Source of the DNA: Paenibacillus sp. HWE-109
GTDB taxonomy: Bacteria > Bacillota > Bacilli > Paenibacillales > NBRC-103111
NCBI RefSeq assembly: GCF_022163125.1
Contig: NZ_CP091881.1
Location: 7,486,001-7,550,000 of the forward strand
DNA: 64,000 bases
Reading direction: 5' to 3'
Part shown: one piece after another, positions 49,574-58,362 of the stretch
How positions within the stretch are numbered: position 1 is the first letter of the stretch
How the letters are laid out: each line of letters starts with the position of its first letter
Notes under the pieces: model-generated
What the model saw: only the letters and a program-made list of their open reading frames with translations
What the model was told of the DNA's origin: nothing
Database searches by the model: none
Made by a program: the position numbers and the translations under genes

Positions 49574-51268
49574 ATGAAAAGAACATATAAGTTCACTGAG
49601 ATCGCTGGTAAAATCGGAAAACCGCGAGCAGCTGTGGTGGAATGGTCTAATTATTTTCGGGATTTTCTTCCGACTAAAGCTATTGGTGGATCCCTAAGGT
49701 ACACAGAAGAAGCAATTGAAATCTTTGAGATTATTGCCAAGTTGAGTGAAGCCAATAAACCGCTTAGATTTATAAAAGAGCATTTACGGGAAATGTCCCA
49801 GAGAGTAGTTCATGCACTTCATGATGAAAAGCCTTTATCCCTTACACCGGCTATTGTTCCTGGTTCTATTTTATCTCCCTCCGCAGACCCTTCAATTTCG
49901 CCTTCAGTTCTGAGCAATCCCAACTTTCAATTAAGTAAGGAAACCAAGGAATTAAGTCACATGGTACAGCTCCTCACGCAAAAAATGAGAGCAAATAAAT
50001 CCCCGGTGGATGGAAGGGAGCGAGTCGACGATCTGAATCAAAAAGTGGGTATATCGTCATTAACAAGTGGTGGGGTTTTGTCGCCTATGCTGGATCAATC
50101 AAACGCTCAGTTGAATCAATTAAGCATTGAAGTTGCGGCACTTAGCAACATGATCGAGACGCTAAAATCAAAGGTTATCGAAGTTTCGGGCTTGTCTGAA
50201 GAAGTAACGGAGCTGCGCAATCTGATCCAGATTCTCACGCATCATATAACTAATTTGTTCGAACAGGACAGAAGGAATGAAGTTGCTGCCACATTAGTAT
50301 TCCTGCATAGGGAAATTGAGTTTGTAGCCGTGGAAGCAAAAGGTCTGAAGAATGTGATCGAAACGGTTCAGCAGAAGGTTGCTGAAGATTCGGAGCGAGA
50401 TCTCCGAGGTGAAATACTTGCGTCCACCAAGGAGTTATTGAACGAACGCTATGAAAGCATATCGGTAGAAGTACAGAACTTGTACAAAGGAAATCAGTTC
50501 CATACGCAAAAGGTAATAGAACTGCAAAACGTGATCGAAACCGTTCAGCAGAAGGTTGCTGAGGTTGCGGAAGTTGCGGAGCGAGATCACCGGGGTGAAA
50601 TACTTGCGTCCACTAAGGAGTTATTGAACCAACGCTATGAAAGCATTTCGGTAGAAGTGCAGAACTTGCATAAAGGAAATCAGTTCCATACGCAAAAGGT
50701 AATAGAACTGCAAAACGTGATCGAAACCGTTCAGCAGAAGGTTGCTGAGGTTGCGGAAGTTGCGGAGCGAGATCACCGGGGTGAAATACTTGCGTCCACT
50801 AAGGAGTTATTGAACCAACGCTATGAAAGCATTTCGGTAGAAGTGCAGAACTTGCATAAAGGAAATCAGTTCCAAACGCAAAAGGTAATAGAACTGCAAA
50901 ATGTGATCGAAACCGTTCAGCAGAAGGTTGCTGAGGTTGCGGAAGCTGCGGAGCGAGATCACCGGGGTGAAATACTTGCGTCCACCAAGGAGTTATTGAA
51001 CCAACGCTATGAAAGCATTTCGGTGGAAGTGCATAACTTGCGTAAAGGAAATCAGTTCCAAACGCAAAAGGTAATAGAACTGCAAAATGTGATCGAAACC
51101 GTTCAGCAGAAGGTTGCTGAGGTTGCGGAAGTTGCGGAGCAAAATACCCGAGGAGAAATGCTTGCGGCTTCAACGGAGCTAGTGAACCAACGGTATGATG
51201 AAATTTCTCAACAAGTAACATCACAACAAAGATTACTTGATAAGATTGCCAAAATATTAGGATTTTAA
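49574..51268 (+). CDS. MerR-type HTH protein with long tandem coiled-coil repeats
   Basis: A 564-residue protein. The N-terminal 65 residues look like a MerR-type winged helix (KFTEIAGKIGKPRAAVVEWS, then SLRYTEEAIEIFEII), as in RacA-type or DUF3967-related proteins. A Pro/Ser-rich linker follows (about 90-140). The remainder is coiled coil, with a 62-residue unit (VIETVQQKVAEVAEVAER ... QFHTQKVIELQN) repeated about four and a half times between 50351 and 51160. The start ATG 49574 is uncertain because its upstream site (GATGGA) is weak. There is no signal peptide, so a DNA-binding, structure-forming role is inferred; the function is unknown. Confidence 0.65.
   Translation: MKRTYKFTEIAGKIGKPRAAVVEWSNYFRDFLPTKAIGGSLRYTEEAIEIFEIIAKLSEANKPLRFIKEHLREMSQRVVHALHDEKPLSLTPAIVPGSILSPSADPSISPSVLSNPNFQLSKETKELSHMVQLLTQKMRANKSPVDGRERVDDLNQKVGISSLTSGGVLSPMLDQSNAQLNQLSIEVAALSNMIETLKSKVIEVSGLSEEVTELRNLIQILTHHITNLFEQDRRNEVAATLVFLHREIEFVAVEAKGLKNVIETVQQKVAEDSERDLRGEILASTKELLNERYESISVEVQNLYKGNQFHTQKVIELQNVIETVQQKVAEVAEVAERDHRGEILASTKELLNQRYESISVEVQNLHKGNQFHTQKVIELQNVIETVQQKVAEVAEVAERDHRGEILASTKELLNQRYESISVEVQNLHKGNQFQTQKVIELQNVIETVQQKVAEVAEAAERDHRGEILASTKELLNQRYESISVEVHNLRKGNQFQTQKVIELQNVIETVQQKVAEVAEVAEQNTRGEMLAASTELVNQRYDEISQQVTSQQRLLDKIAKILGF
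50351..51160 (+). repeat. Near-identical 186-bp tandem repeats inside the MerR-type gene
   Basis: Equivalent positions recur at 50351, 50528, 50714, 50900 and 51086. The first unit is 177 bp; the next three are exactly 186 bp (62 codons). The second and third copies differ at about one base. The last copy is partial and diverged. This points to recent duplication by recombination or slippage. All units keep the reading frame. Confidence 0.93.
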
Positions 51269-51272
51269 CAAT

Positions 51273-51305
51273 AAAAACTCCCTAGCAGCTAGGGGGTTTT
51301 TATTA
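51273..51305 (+). terminator. Terminator after the MerR-type gene
   Basis: Stem AAAAACTCCCTAG/CTAGGGGGTTTTT with a short CAG loop and a T-run. Confidence 0.9.
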
Positions 51306-51503
51306 TGTAAACACATGCGATGACAGTTTGATTCCTTGGAATCGATGATTCAGCATGCTAATAACTCTCTTCCTCATCTTTCGTTCACATTTTAGACACA
51401 ATTTTTTAATCTATTTTTCAGATTTGTTTAAGGTTGGTTTATTGTTCCACAAGTATAGTGATGATGGTTATATGGAACGAAAAGAATGAATGGGGGATCT
51501 TGG

Positions 51504-52574
51504 ATGCTTGAGGTCAAACAAGTCAGCAAGCTGTACGAAAATGCTCGTGGCGTGCATAACATCGATTTCTCGATGCAGCGCGGCGAAATCGTTGGCTTCC
51601 TAGGGCCGAATGGTGCTGGCAAAACAACGACAATGCGCATGATTACCGGCTATTTGAATCCGACACATGGACAAATCTGGGTAGATGGCCACTCCATGGC
51701 TGACAACCCGAAGAAAGCGCGCCGCAAAATCGGCTACTTGCCGGAAACACCGCCCCTCTATCCGGAGATGACGGTGCAAGCCTACTTGCGCTTCATCGCG
51801 AATCTTCGCGATGTGCCTGCACGGGAGCAGAAGCTGCGCGTCGGCGAGGCGATCGACAAGCTTGGACTGCAAGGTCGCGAGAAGCAAATCATTCGCTCTC
51901 TCTCCAAGGGCTACAAGCAGCGCTTGGGACTTGCGCAAGCGATTTTGCACCAACCGGATCTGCTGATCCTGGACGAGCCTACCTCCGGCCTCGATCCGAA
52001 GCAGATCATCGAAATCCGCCAGCTGATTCATGAGCTGGGCGAGAACCACACAGTGCTGCTGAGCACGCACATTCTGCCTGAAATTAACGCGATCTGCAAC
52101 CGCGTTCTAATCATTAACCAAGGGCGCGTCGTCCTCGACGAGCGCCCTGAGCATCTCGGCCGCACGATGGGCGAGACGTTCGAAGTATCGCTCGAGGTCA
52201 AGGGACCTCGCGAGCGGATCTTGACCGAGCTGCGCAGCCTAGAGGCAGTTGGCGAAGTTAAGGAGCTTGATGCGCCAGTGGTGAACGAACCTGTCGCAGA
52301 CGAAGCTTCCGCATCCGCTGACGCCGCATCCGCGCCTGCAGCGTCCGTGAAGCTGCTCGTTACTTCTGCGGACCGCTCCGATATCCGGGAAGACTTGTTC
52401 TTCCGCCTGGCCGGCGCAGGCTACCCGATTCTCGAAATGAAGCGGGAAAGCCTAAGCCTGGAGGATATCTTCCTCAAGCTGACGACAGATGAACCGGCAG
52501 CAACGGACTCGGCAACGGACTCGGCAGCGGCACCGGATGCCGTCTCGAAAGAGGAGGTGGATACCGATGCGTAG
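51504..52574 (+). CDS. ABC transporter ATP-binding protein (GldA-like)
   Basis: A 356-residue ATPase. Walker A is GPNGAGKTT (about 34-42), the signature region SKGYKQRLGLAQA, Walker B LLILDEPTSGLDP and the H-loop STHILPE. The ATPase core ends near residue 235. The C-terminal regulatory part contains an Ala/Ser-rich linker (about 265-285) and a low-complexity tail (DSATDSAAAPDAVSKEE). ATG 51504 has GGGGGATCTTGG upstream. It is first in a four-gene operon with a permease, a GldG-like protein and a DUF4340 protein, the layout of Gld-type exporters. The substrate is unknown. Confidence 0.88.
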   Translation: MLEVKQVSKLYENARGVHNIDFSMQRGEIVGFLGPNGAGKTTTMRMITGYLNPTHGQIWVDGHSMADNPKKARRKIGYLPETPPLYPEMTVQAYLRFIANLRDVPAREQKLRVGEAIDKLGLQGREKQIIRSLSKGYKQRLGLAQAILHQPDLLILDEPTSGLDPKQIIEIRQLIHELGENHTVLLSTHILPEINAICNRVLIINQGRVVLDERPEHLGRTMGETFEVSLEVKGPRERILTELRSLEAVGEVKELDAPVVNEPVADEASASADAASAPAASVKLLVTSADRSDIREDLFFRLAGAGYPILEMKRESLSLEDIFLKLTTDEPAATDSATDSAAAPDAVSKEEVDTDA

Positions 52575-53283
52575 AGTCTGGGCGATTTGCTCCAAAGAGC
52601 TGCAAATGTACTTCTTTTCGCCGGTAGCTTACGTGGCGTTTGCTTTTTATGTGCTGCTATCGAGCTTTTTCTTCTATATCAATTTCGTGAACGGCCAACC
52701 TCCGATTGTTGATGCGCGTTCCGTTGTAGGCAATACATCCTTCGTGTATCTGTTCATCATCCCGCTGTTAACGATGCGCCTCATCGCCGATGAGTTCCGT
52801 CAAGGGACTGATGAACTGCTTCTCACTTCGCCTGCCGGCATCGGCGAAATTGTGCTCGGGAAATATTTATCTGCGTTTATCGTGCAAGTTGGACTCGTGG
52901 GCATCAGTTTAATCTATCCGCTCATCATGTCCTCCTTTGGAACTTTGGATAAGCCTGTCATGTGGCTGTCTTATCTGAGCATGTTCTTATTGGGCTGTAC
53001 GATGATGGCGATCGGTTTGTTCGCATCCAGCCTGTCCAACAACCAGATGGTTGCGGGGATCACCGGATTTGTGATTTTGCTCTTGTTATGGCTGCTGGAT
53101 TGGGTAAGCAGTGGCATGACAGGCAAACTCAAGGATTATGTCGGTCAATTCTCATTGACGAGCCACCTGACGAATTTGCAAAAAGGCGTCCTGCATGGCG
53201 GAGACATCGTCTTTTACATCACATTAACAGCGGTATTCCTCGTTCTTAGCATACAAGTCCTTGAAAGAAAGCGTTGGAGGTGA
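52567..53283 (+). CDS. ABC transporter permease (GldF-like)
   Basis: A 238-residue permease with six predicted helices. It starts RRVWAICSKELQMYFFSPVA and has RLIADEFRQGTDELLLTSP in the first cytoplasmic loop, both typical of ABC-2 permeases of the GldF/NosY type. ATG 52567 overlaps the ATPase gene by 8 bp, with GAGGAGGTG before it, so the pair is translationally coupled. It should form the membrane part of the exporter with the GldG-like protein. Confidence 0.88.
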   Translation: MRRVWAICSKELQMYFFSPVAYVAFAFYVLLSSFFFYINFVNGQPPIVDARSVVGNTSFVYLFIIPLLTMRLIADEFRQGTDELLLTSPAGIGEIVLGKYLSAFIVQVGLVGISLIYPLIMSSFGTLDKPVMWLSYLSMFLLGCTMMAIGLFASSLSNNQMVAGITGFVILLLLWLLDWVSSGMTGKLKDYVGQFSLTSHLTNLQKGVLHGGDIVFYITLTAVFLVLSIQVLERKRWR

Positions 53284-53288
53284 GCGGA

Positions 53289-54677
53289 ATGAACAAGTGG
53301 ATACGGGGAACTAATGCGACTGTTTTATCAATCGCCGTTATCGGCATTTTCATCATTCTGACCATTTTCCTTCACTCGCTGAAAGGCTTTCAGGTCGATT
53401 TGACGAAAAATAAGAACTTTACGCTCTCAGAGCAAACGGTCACTTCACTCAAAAATCTAAATCAAGATATCCATATCATTGCTTTCACGAATAGCGGCGA
53501 TGGCAATGAATTTATTACACGGCAAGTGACCGATATGATCACGGAGTATAAGAAGCAAAGCAGTAAAATTACGTATGATGAATACGATATGCTCAAACAG
53601 CCGTCTATGGCTAAGCAGTATGGTGTTGATCAAGGCGGTACGCTTGTTTTTGAAATAGGCGATAAGAAGCAGAACATTAATTTCTATGAGCTGTTTGTGG
53701 GCCAGCAGGATGGTTCCTACACCTTCTCTGGAGAAGAGAAATTTACTCAGGCGATTACAAGCCTAACTTCCACAGAGAAACACACCGTTTATTTACTTTC
53801 GGGCCATCAAGAATATCCGCTAACGGCCATGACGATTTTGAAAAGCAGTCTGGAAGCCGCCAATTATGTGGTGAAGGATCTTAATCTTTATGTCGCGGGT
53901 AAAATACCGGATGATGCGCAGATGCTGATGCTGCTTGGGCCGCAAAATGATCTGAACGATAAGGAAGCCGAGCTGATTCAGGCTTACCTGAAGGATAAAG
54001 GCAAAATCTATTTGGCACTCGGCTTTAATAAAGACATGGCGACTAAGTGGAAAAATATTGATGCGATCATGAAAACGTATGGAATTGTCGATCAGCATGC
54101 GATTGCCATTGAAACGAAACAAACGTCACTTTATGATCCGTTAACGATTATTCCAGATTACGGTTCGCACGAGATTACGAATAAACTGTCCAGCAACAAT
54201 CTGGTCACGATGCTCTCGCTGGCTGCGAGCTTAAACGCAGATGAAAGTGCGCCAGATTACACGCAATCCTTGCTTCTGAAAACGACAGATAAAGCTTATG
54301 GTGAAACAGACATCAACCTGCTCGCGCAGTCCAAAACCAAACAGGATGCCACCGATGTGAAAGGTCCGCTCAACCTGGGGTATGCGATTGCCAATAAGGA
54401 TAATAAACCTAAAGCTATTATTCTAGGCGGTTCGACATTCGTGCTGGATCAAGATATTCAGAATCAAGGCAACAAAGATTTTGCTATGAACAGTATCGGT
54501 TGGCTGCAGGAACAAAAGGATCAAATTACGATCCGCCCTCGCCAAGGGGATGCGTTCCAGCAAGCGATGATTACGCCTAGCCAGGCGAATACCATTTTCC
54601 TACTGACTATCGTGTTCTTGCCTCTCTTGTTCTTGGTGATTGGCGGCTTGATCTGGTGGAGGAGGAGAAGAGGATGA
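53289..54677 (+). CDS. GldG-like ABC transporter auxiliary protein
   Basis: A 462-residue protein with one N-terminal helix (about 14-36) and one C-terminal helix (about 432-455, followed by basic WWRRRRG). Between them is an extracytoplasmic ABC-transporter-auxiliary domain (DUF4350/GldG type) with DLTKNKNFTLSEQTVTSL at its start and VYLLSGHQEYPLTAM in the middle. In Bacteroidetes GldG belongs to the gliding exporter; Firmicute relatives are uncharacterised. It begins 5 bp after the permease gene, with GGAGGTGAGCGG as ribosome binding site. It overlaps the next gene by 4 bp. Confidence 0.85.
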   Translation: MNKWIRGTNATVLSIAVIGIFIILTIFLHSLKGFQVDLTKNKNFTLSEQTVTSLKNLNQDIHIIAFTNSGDGNEFITRQVTDMITEYKKQSSKITYDEYDMLKQPSMAKQYGVDQGGTLVFEIGDKKQNINFYELFVGQQDGSYTFSGEEKFTQAITSLTSTEKHTVYLLSGHQEYPLTAMTILKSSLEAANYVVKDLNLYVAGKIPDDAQMLMLLGPQNDLNDKEAELIQAYLKDKGKIYLALGFNKDMATKWKNIDAIMKTYGIVDQHAIAIETKQTSLYDPLTIIPDYGSHEITNKLSSNNLVTMLSLAASLNADESAPDYTQSLLLKTTDKAYGETDINLLAQSKTKQDATDVKGPLNLGYAIANKDNKPKAIILGGSTFVLDQDIQNQGNKDFAMNSIGWLQEQKDQITIRPRQGDAFQQAMITPSQANTIFLLTIVFLPLLFLVIGGLIWWRRRRG

Positions 54678-55606
54678 AACGGTTTATTCCTACCATTCTG
54701 TTAGTCGTTGTGTGCATCGGAGGGTTCTGGTACGCCTCCAGCCAAAACTTCTTTCAAGAGAAAAAAGAAGAACCGAAATCACTTGTCGTCCTGAAGCAAG
54801 AAGATGTACAATCGCTCACTGTCCAAGCAGCAGATGAATCGGTTGAGTTGGCACGAAACGACAAGGGCTGGGACATGAAGAAGCCTGCCACAGTGCCAAT
54901 CAATGCGAATCAAGTGGATTCGTGGCTGGACGCGCTAGGGTTAGTTACCTCGACCAAACTAGTGGAAGCTCAGGCAAGCGATGCAGCCACATATGGTTTG
55001 GATAAACCTGTAGCTACCTATGAGGTTATGATGAAGGATGGCTCCAAAAAGGGCTTGAAGGTTGGAACGGCTCTTCCTATTCAAGGATTCTCTTATGTAC
55101 AGGTTGAAGGTTCACCCGCTGTCTACCAGGTGAGTGATCAGTCGCTCTCCGGTCTTAGCAAAGCTCCGCTTGATTTTGCCGACACCAGCCCGTTCAAATT
55201 CGAGAACGACAAGGTGCAATCCGCCAAAGTAACGTGGAAAGGGCAATCCTGGACACTTGCCAAAACGGATAAAGACAAAGTTGCCGCTGAAGCGAACTGG
55301 AAGCTTGGAGATAAAGAGCTGAAAGGCTCGGATGCCAATCCGTTATTGGATGAGCTTATTTTCCTTCATAGTGCGGCACTCCCACAGCCTGCGGCTCAGA
55401 AGACGGTTGCAGGCGGAGAGCTTAAAGTGGAACTTACCCTGAACGTGGATGGCAAAGACACTACCGACGTGTATGAAGGGAAGCTGGACCAAGACCAAGT
55501 CTGGTTAGCTAAGCAAGGCGGTCAATGGGCGTATCCGCTCACAATGGCTGATATACAGAAGTTGGCGGATGCCTACGCAGGGAAGCCGGCTCAGCCCGCC
55601 TCATAA
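54674..55606 (+). CDS. DUF4340 domain-containing protein
   Basis: A 310-residue protein with an N-terminal helix (about 5-22, IPTILLVVVCIGGFWYASS) and repeated DUF4340 beta modules. The first is VLKQEDVQSLTVQAADESVEL with WDMKKPATVPIN, and a second copy-like part starts near SAKVTWKGQSWTLAK. The pairing of GldG-like and DUF4340 proteins is common next to GldA/GldF exporters. ATG 54674 overlaps the GldG stop (ATGA), with GGAGGAG upstream. It is the last gene of the operon; a terminator follows. Confidence 0.85.
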   Translation: MKRFIPTILLVVVCIGGFWYASSQNFFQEKKEEPKSLVVLKQEDVQSLTVQAADESVELARNDKGWDMKKPATVPINANQVDSWLDALGLVTSTKLVEAQASDAATYGLDKPVATYEVMMKDGSKKGLKVGTALPIQGFSYVQVEGSPAVYQVSDQSLSGLSKAPLDFADTSPFKFENDKVQSAKVTWKGQSWTLAKTDKDKVAAEANWKLGDKELKGSDANPLLDELIFLHSAALPQPAAQKTVAGGELKVELTLNVDGKDTTDVYEGKLDQDQVWLAKQGGQWAYPLTMADIQKLADAYAGKPAQPAS

Positions 55607-55615
55607 TTCCAAATG

Positions 55616-55658
55616 AAACTGCTCCTAACAGCGACTTTGCTGCTTGGGGCAGTTTTTT
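55616..55658 (+). terminator. Terminator of the Gld-type exporter operon
   Basis: AAACTGCTCC pairs with GGGGCAGTTT (one G-U), followed by six T. Confidence 0.8.
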
Positions 55659-55737
55659 AGCTTTTTTTTCCAATGGCACATAAAACGGTATTTTCTGGGA
55701 AACCTACAATCAAGGAACGGAAAGGAGGTAACAATTC

Positions 55738-55968
55738 ATGTACAACAACCAAGGCCAAGGGAACCACAGCATTAGCGGTAAAGAGCTCTCGTACCTAGCG
55801 GATACGTTGAAAAATGAGGAATTGTTAGCAAAGCTTTGCGTACAAGGTGCAGCTAACAGCCAGAGTTCATCATTGAAACAAACGTTGACACATCTTTCGC
55901 AAGAGCGGCTGCAAAACATCAGCATCCTAATCAATACCATGCAGCAACAATCCGGCATTACCCATTAA
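55738..55968 (+). CDS. Small hypothetical protein preceding the CotF-like gene, possibly spore-associated
   Basis: A 76-residue soluble protein with a Gly/Asn/Gln-rich start followed by two predicted helices (SGKELSYLADTLKNEELLAK and LKQTLTHLSQERLQNISIL). The pattern resembles half of the ferritin-like bundle of CotF-type coat proteins. It has a very good ribosome binding site (AAAGGAGG) and lies 28 bp before a CotF-like gene, so the two are probably cotranscribed during sporulation. No sigma-E or sigma-K promoter was identified with confidence. I do not recognise a named family. Confidence 0.65.
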   Translation: MYNNQGQGNHSISGKELSYLADTLKNEELLAKLCVQGAANSQSSSLKQTLTHLSQERLQNISILINTMQQQSGITH

Positions 55969-55996
55969 TTCGTACATAAGAGGAGGTGCAAGAAGC

Positions 55997-56845
55997 ATGT
56001 ATCAACAAAATCAAAGCCCTTATCAACAGCAGCAGCATTCACAACAACCATCACACCAATCACAGCAGCAAGTGCACTTGCAAGAGCAGGATTTCGCGAA
56101 CTTCGTGCTTTCTGAACTTAAGCGCAGTGCACGTGAATACACGACGGCTGCTCTGGAAGCCGCTAACCCGCAAATCAGACAGACTTTTCAGACGCTATTG
56201 CTAAAAACATTGCAGGATCAAGCCGCTGTTTTCCAAGAGTTGCAAAAGCTGGGGGCGTATGAAATTCAGCCTGCACAGCAGCAGCAGATTCAACAAGAGC
56301 TGCAAAAGCAAAGTCAAACTGCCGCGCAGCTGCAAACGTTTGTTCAGCAGAACTTGAACGCAGGCGCGTCAGCTGGCTATCAACAGCAAGATCAATCCTT
56401 GATCTCGCAGCAGGTACAACACCAACAACAGCTGCACAACCAGCAACAGAACCAGCAGCAAAGTCAGCAGCAGAACCAGATTGCGGCTTTGCATCAAGCG
56501 CCAATTCAACCTATGATCAGTGCGTCTCAGTATCCGAATGCCGTGTATAACAACAATCAACCGCAAAACTTTGCTGCTCACCAACCGTCAAGCTTCAGCA
56601 GCCAACAAGGGCAAAGCTTTCAAGATCACAGCTACGGACAATCACAATCCGGCTATGGTCAAACGCAAGGCTACTCCGCCTCAGCTGCCTATGGCTCCTC
56701 CGAGAGCACGCCAATAACCAGCAAAGCAGCGAATGCCAGCATCACTTCCCGCAGCCAAACGAGTGCGCTATCCCCAACTTCGAGCACTGCGAGCGAGAGC
56801 TCCTATGTTAGCAAGCAACATGAAGGAAGCAAATACAGCTTCTAA
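55997..56845 (+). CDS. CotF-family spore coat protein with Gln-rich tail
   Basis: A 282-residue protein. The core (about 28-105) is a CotF-like ferritin-type helical domain: DFANFVLSELKRSAREYTTA, ANPQIRQTFQTLLLKTLQ, and FQELQKLGAYEI. Both ends are low complexity: a Gln/His/Ser-rich N-terminus (YQQNQSPYQQQQHSQQ) and a long Gln-rich then Ser/Tyr-rich tail (about 110-282, with GYGQTQGYSASAAYGSS). Such tails may help cross-linking in the coat. ATG 55997 follows AGAGGAGG. The terminator is at 56873. Confidence 0.8.
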   Translation: MYQQNQSPYQQQQHSQQPSHQSQQQVHLQEQDFANFVLSELKRSAREYTTAALEAANPQIRQTFQTLLLKTLQDQAAVFQELQKLGAYEIQPAQQQQIQQELQKQSQTAAQLQTFVQQNLNAGASAGYQQQDQSLISQQVQHQQQLHNQQQNQQQSQQQNQIAALHQAPIQPMISASQYPNAVYNNNQPQNFAAHQPSSFSSQQGQSFQDHSYGQSQSGYGQTQGYSASAAYGSSESTPITSKAANASITSRSQTSALSPTSSTASESSYVSKQHEGSKYSF

Positions 56846-56872
56846 GCGACTAGATCGCATTATTGTGCCAAG

Positions 56873-56908
56873 ACGTCTGCAGCTTTCCAAGCTGTGGGCG
56901 TTTTTTTT
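56873..56908 (+). terminator. Terminator after the CotF-like gene
   Basis: ACGTCTGCAGCTT pairs with AAGCTGTGGGCGT (13 pairs, three of them wobble), with loop TCC, then eight T. Confidence 0.85.
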
Positions 56909-57012
56909 ATATTTTGTCCCACTTTTCTCATAATCATGGTATGTAAACGGCTTGTCACACATATATAAGGAACATGGGATGTCCAAACTTATGGGAAAAG
57001 GGTGTATCGCAG

Positions 57013-57477
57013 ATGATGAAAAAAACGTGGGTATACAGCGCAGCAGCTTTAGTAGTGCTTGGCGCGTTAACAACAGCTTGTGGTTCCAAAGAAGAAGTGA
57101 TCAGTACGAATGCAGGAGCCAAAGCCCCAACAACCGTGACACAAGGAAAGACAGAAAGCAGCGTCAAAACGGTCGCCTCTACTGCGAAACCTGCGATTGA
57201 TGCCCAAGTATCCAAAATTGACGGAAGAAACGTAACAATCACGTACCAAACGACGAATTTCCAAATCACAGCCGATCATATGGATCAAAAAGCGGTGCAA
57301 GGCGAAGGACATCTGCATCTTTATGTCGATGGCAAACAAAAAGCTATGATTGGCAAAGCGGGTCCATTAACGCTCAATAATTTGGCAACCGGTAAACATG
57401 AGATTAAACTGGAGCTTCAACAAAACGATCACACCGATATTAATGTACAAAAAATCCTCAATATCGAAGTTAAATAA
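57013..57477 (+). CDS. Lipoprotein with a C-terminal beta domain
   Basis: A 154-residue predicted lipoprotein. The signal peptide KKTWVYSAAALVVLGALTTAC has a lipobox ending in Cys at about residue 23-24. A Thr/Ser/Lys-rich linker follows (to about 65), then a compact beta-rich domain with HLHLYVDGKQKAMIGKAGP and LATGKHEIKLELQQNDH. The HLHLYVDG and GKHEIKLEL pattern recalls DUF4399/DUF6130-type immunoglobulin-like domains, but the match is only by eye. Double ATG at 57013/57016, with AAAAGGGTG upstream. It is monocistronic; the function is unknown. Confidence 0.75.
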   Translation: MMKKTWVYSAAALVVLGALTTACGSKEEVISTNAGAKAPTTVTQGKTESSVKTVASTAKPAIDAQVSKIDGRNVTITYQTTNFQITADHMDQKAVQGEGHLHLYVDGKQKAMIGKAGPLTLNNLATGKHEIKLELQQNDHTDINVQKILNIEVK

Positions 57478-57554
57478 ATCCAGAACATTTGTGCGTATTT
57501 AGCTGGAAATCAGGCTTGAACGTACAAGAGGCAACACTAGGTACATATTCCTCG

Positions 57555-57581
57555 AAAAGACGGGCGATTAGCCCGTCTTTT
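57555..57581 (+). terminator. Terminator after the lipoprotein gene
   Basis: Perfect 11-bp stem AAAAGACGGGC/GCCCGTCTTTT with a 5-base loop. The T-run is part of the stem. Confidence 0.85.
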
Positions 57582-57657
57582 GTCATTTGACACGCCTGAA
57601 CGCGTAGCATAGACTGTTGATAGTATGGCATTATTGCCCCTAATCGGAGGGAAACAA

Positions 57658-58359
57658 TTGATCGTCGATATACGTAAGTGGAAGCATGTATTTAAGCTTG
57701 ATCCAGATCGGCCTATTTCGGACGAAGCGCTTGATCGTCTGTGCCTGTCGGGGACGGATGCCATCATGGTAGGCGGGTCTACAGGGGTAACGTTCGATAA
57801 TACGGTAGATTTGTTATCAAGAATTCGGCAATATGAGGTTCCTTGTGTGCTCGAAATTTCGGATCAAGAGGCGATTGTTCCTGGATTTGATCTCTTTTTA
57901 ATCCCCGTTGTGCTGAACAGCGATGATGCCAGGTGGATTGTCGGGCAGCATCATGAGGCATTGAAAGAATATGGAGCTATGCTGAATTGGGATGAAATTA
58001 TAGCTGAAGGCTATATCATCTTGAATCGGGAAGCTACAGCAGCCAAGCTGACTTCAGCCCGTACCAACTTGGACATCAAGGACGTGACGGCTTACGCCCG
58101 CATGGCGGACAAGCTTTTTCATATGTCCATTGTTTATTTGGAGTACAGCGGTGTGTTTGGTGATATGGAAGTAGTGCGGCGGACACGCCAGGTGCTGGAG
58201 AATGCTCGACTGCTATACGGCGGAGGCATTGATAGTTTGGAGAAAGCGCAGCAGGCTGCGGATGTCGCAGATACCATTGTCGTAGGCAATATTATTTATA
58301 GTGATTTGGAGCAGGCGCTACAGACCGTGAACGTGAATTTGGATAGAACAGGAAGGTAA
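57658..58359 (+). CDS. pcrB: Heptaprenylglyceryl phosphate synthase
   Basis: PcrB couples heptaprenyl diphosphate to glycerol-1-phosphate, giving an archaeal-type ether lipid precursor in Bacillales. The 233-residue TIM barrel starts IVDIRKWKHVFKLDPDRP and has GTDAIMVGGSTGVT, PVVLNSDDARWIVGQH, VYLEYSGVFGDMEVV, LLYGGGIDSLEKAQQAAD and DTIVVGNIIYSD, all as in Bacillus PcrB. The start is TTG 57658, with GGAGGGAAACAA before it; the longer frame from 57625 has no site. It is followed by pcrA after 3 bases, a conserved operon. Confidence 0.93.
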   Translation: MIVDIRKWKHVFKLDPDRPISDEALDRLCLSGTDAIMVGGSTGVTFDNTVDLLSRIRQYEVPCVLEISDQEAIVPGFDLFLIPVVLNSDDARWIVGQHHEALKEYGAMLNWDEIIAEGYIILNREATAAKLTSARTNLDIKDVTAYARMADKLFHMSIVYLEYSGVFGDMEVVRRTRQVLENARLLYGGGIDSLEKAQQAADVADTIVVGNIIYSDLEQALQTVNVNLDRTGR

Positions 58360-58362
58360 CTT

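Noticed and set aside
50351..51160. CRISPR array
   Set aside because: The regular repeats are 186 bp, keep an open reading frame and code for coiled coil; there are no spacers and no cas genes.
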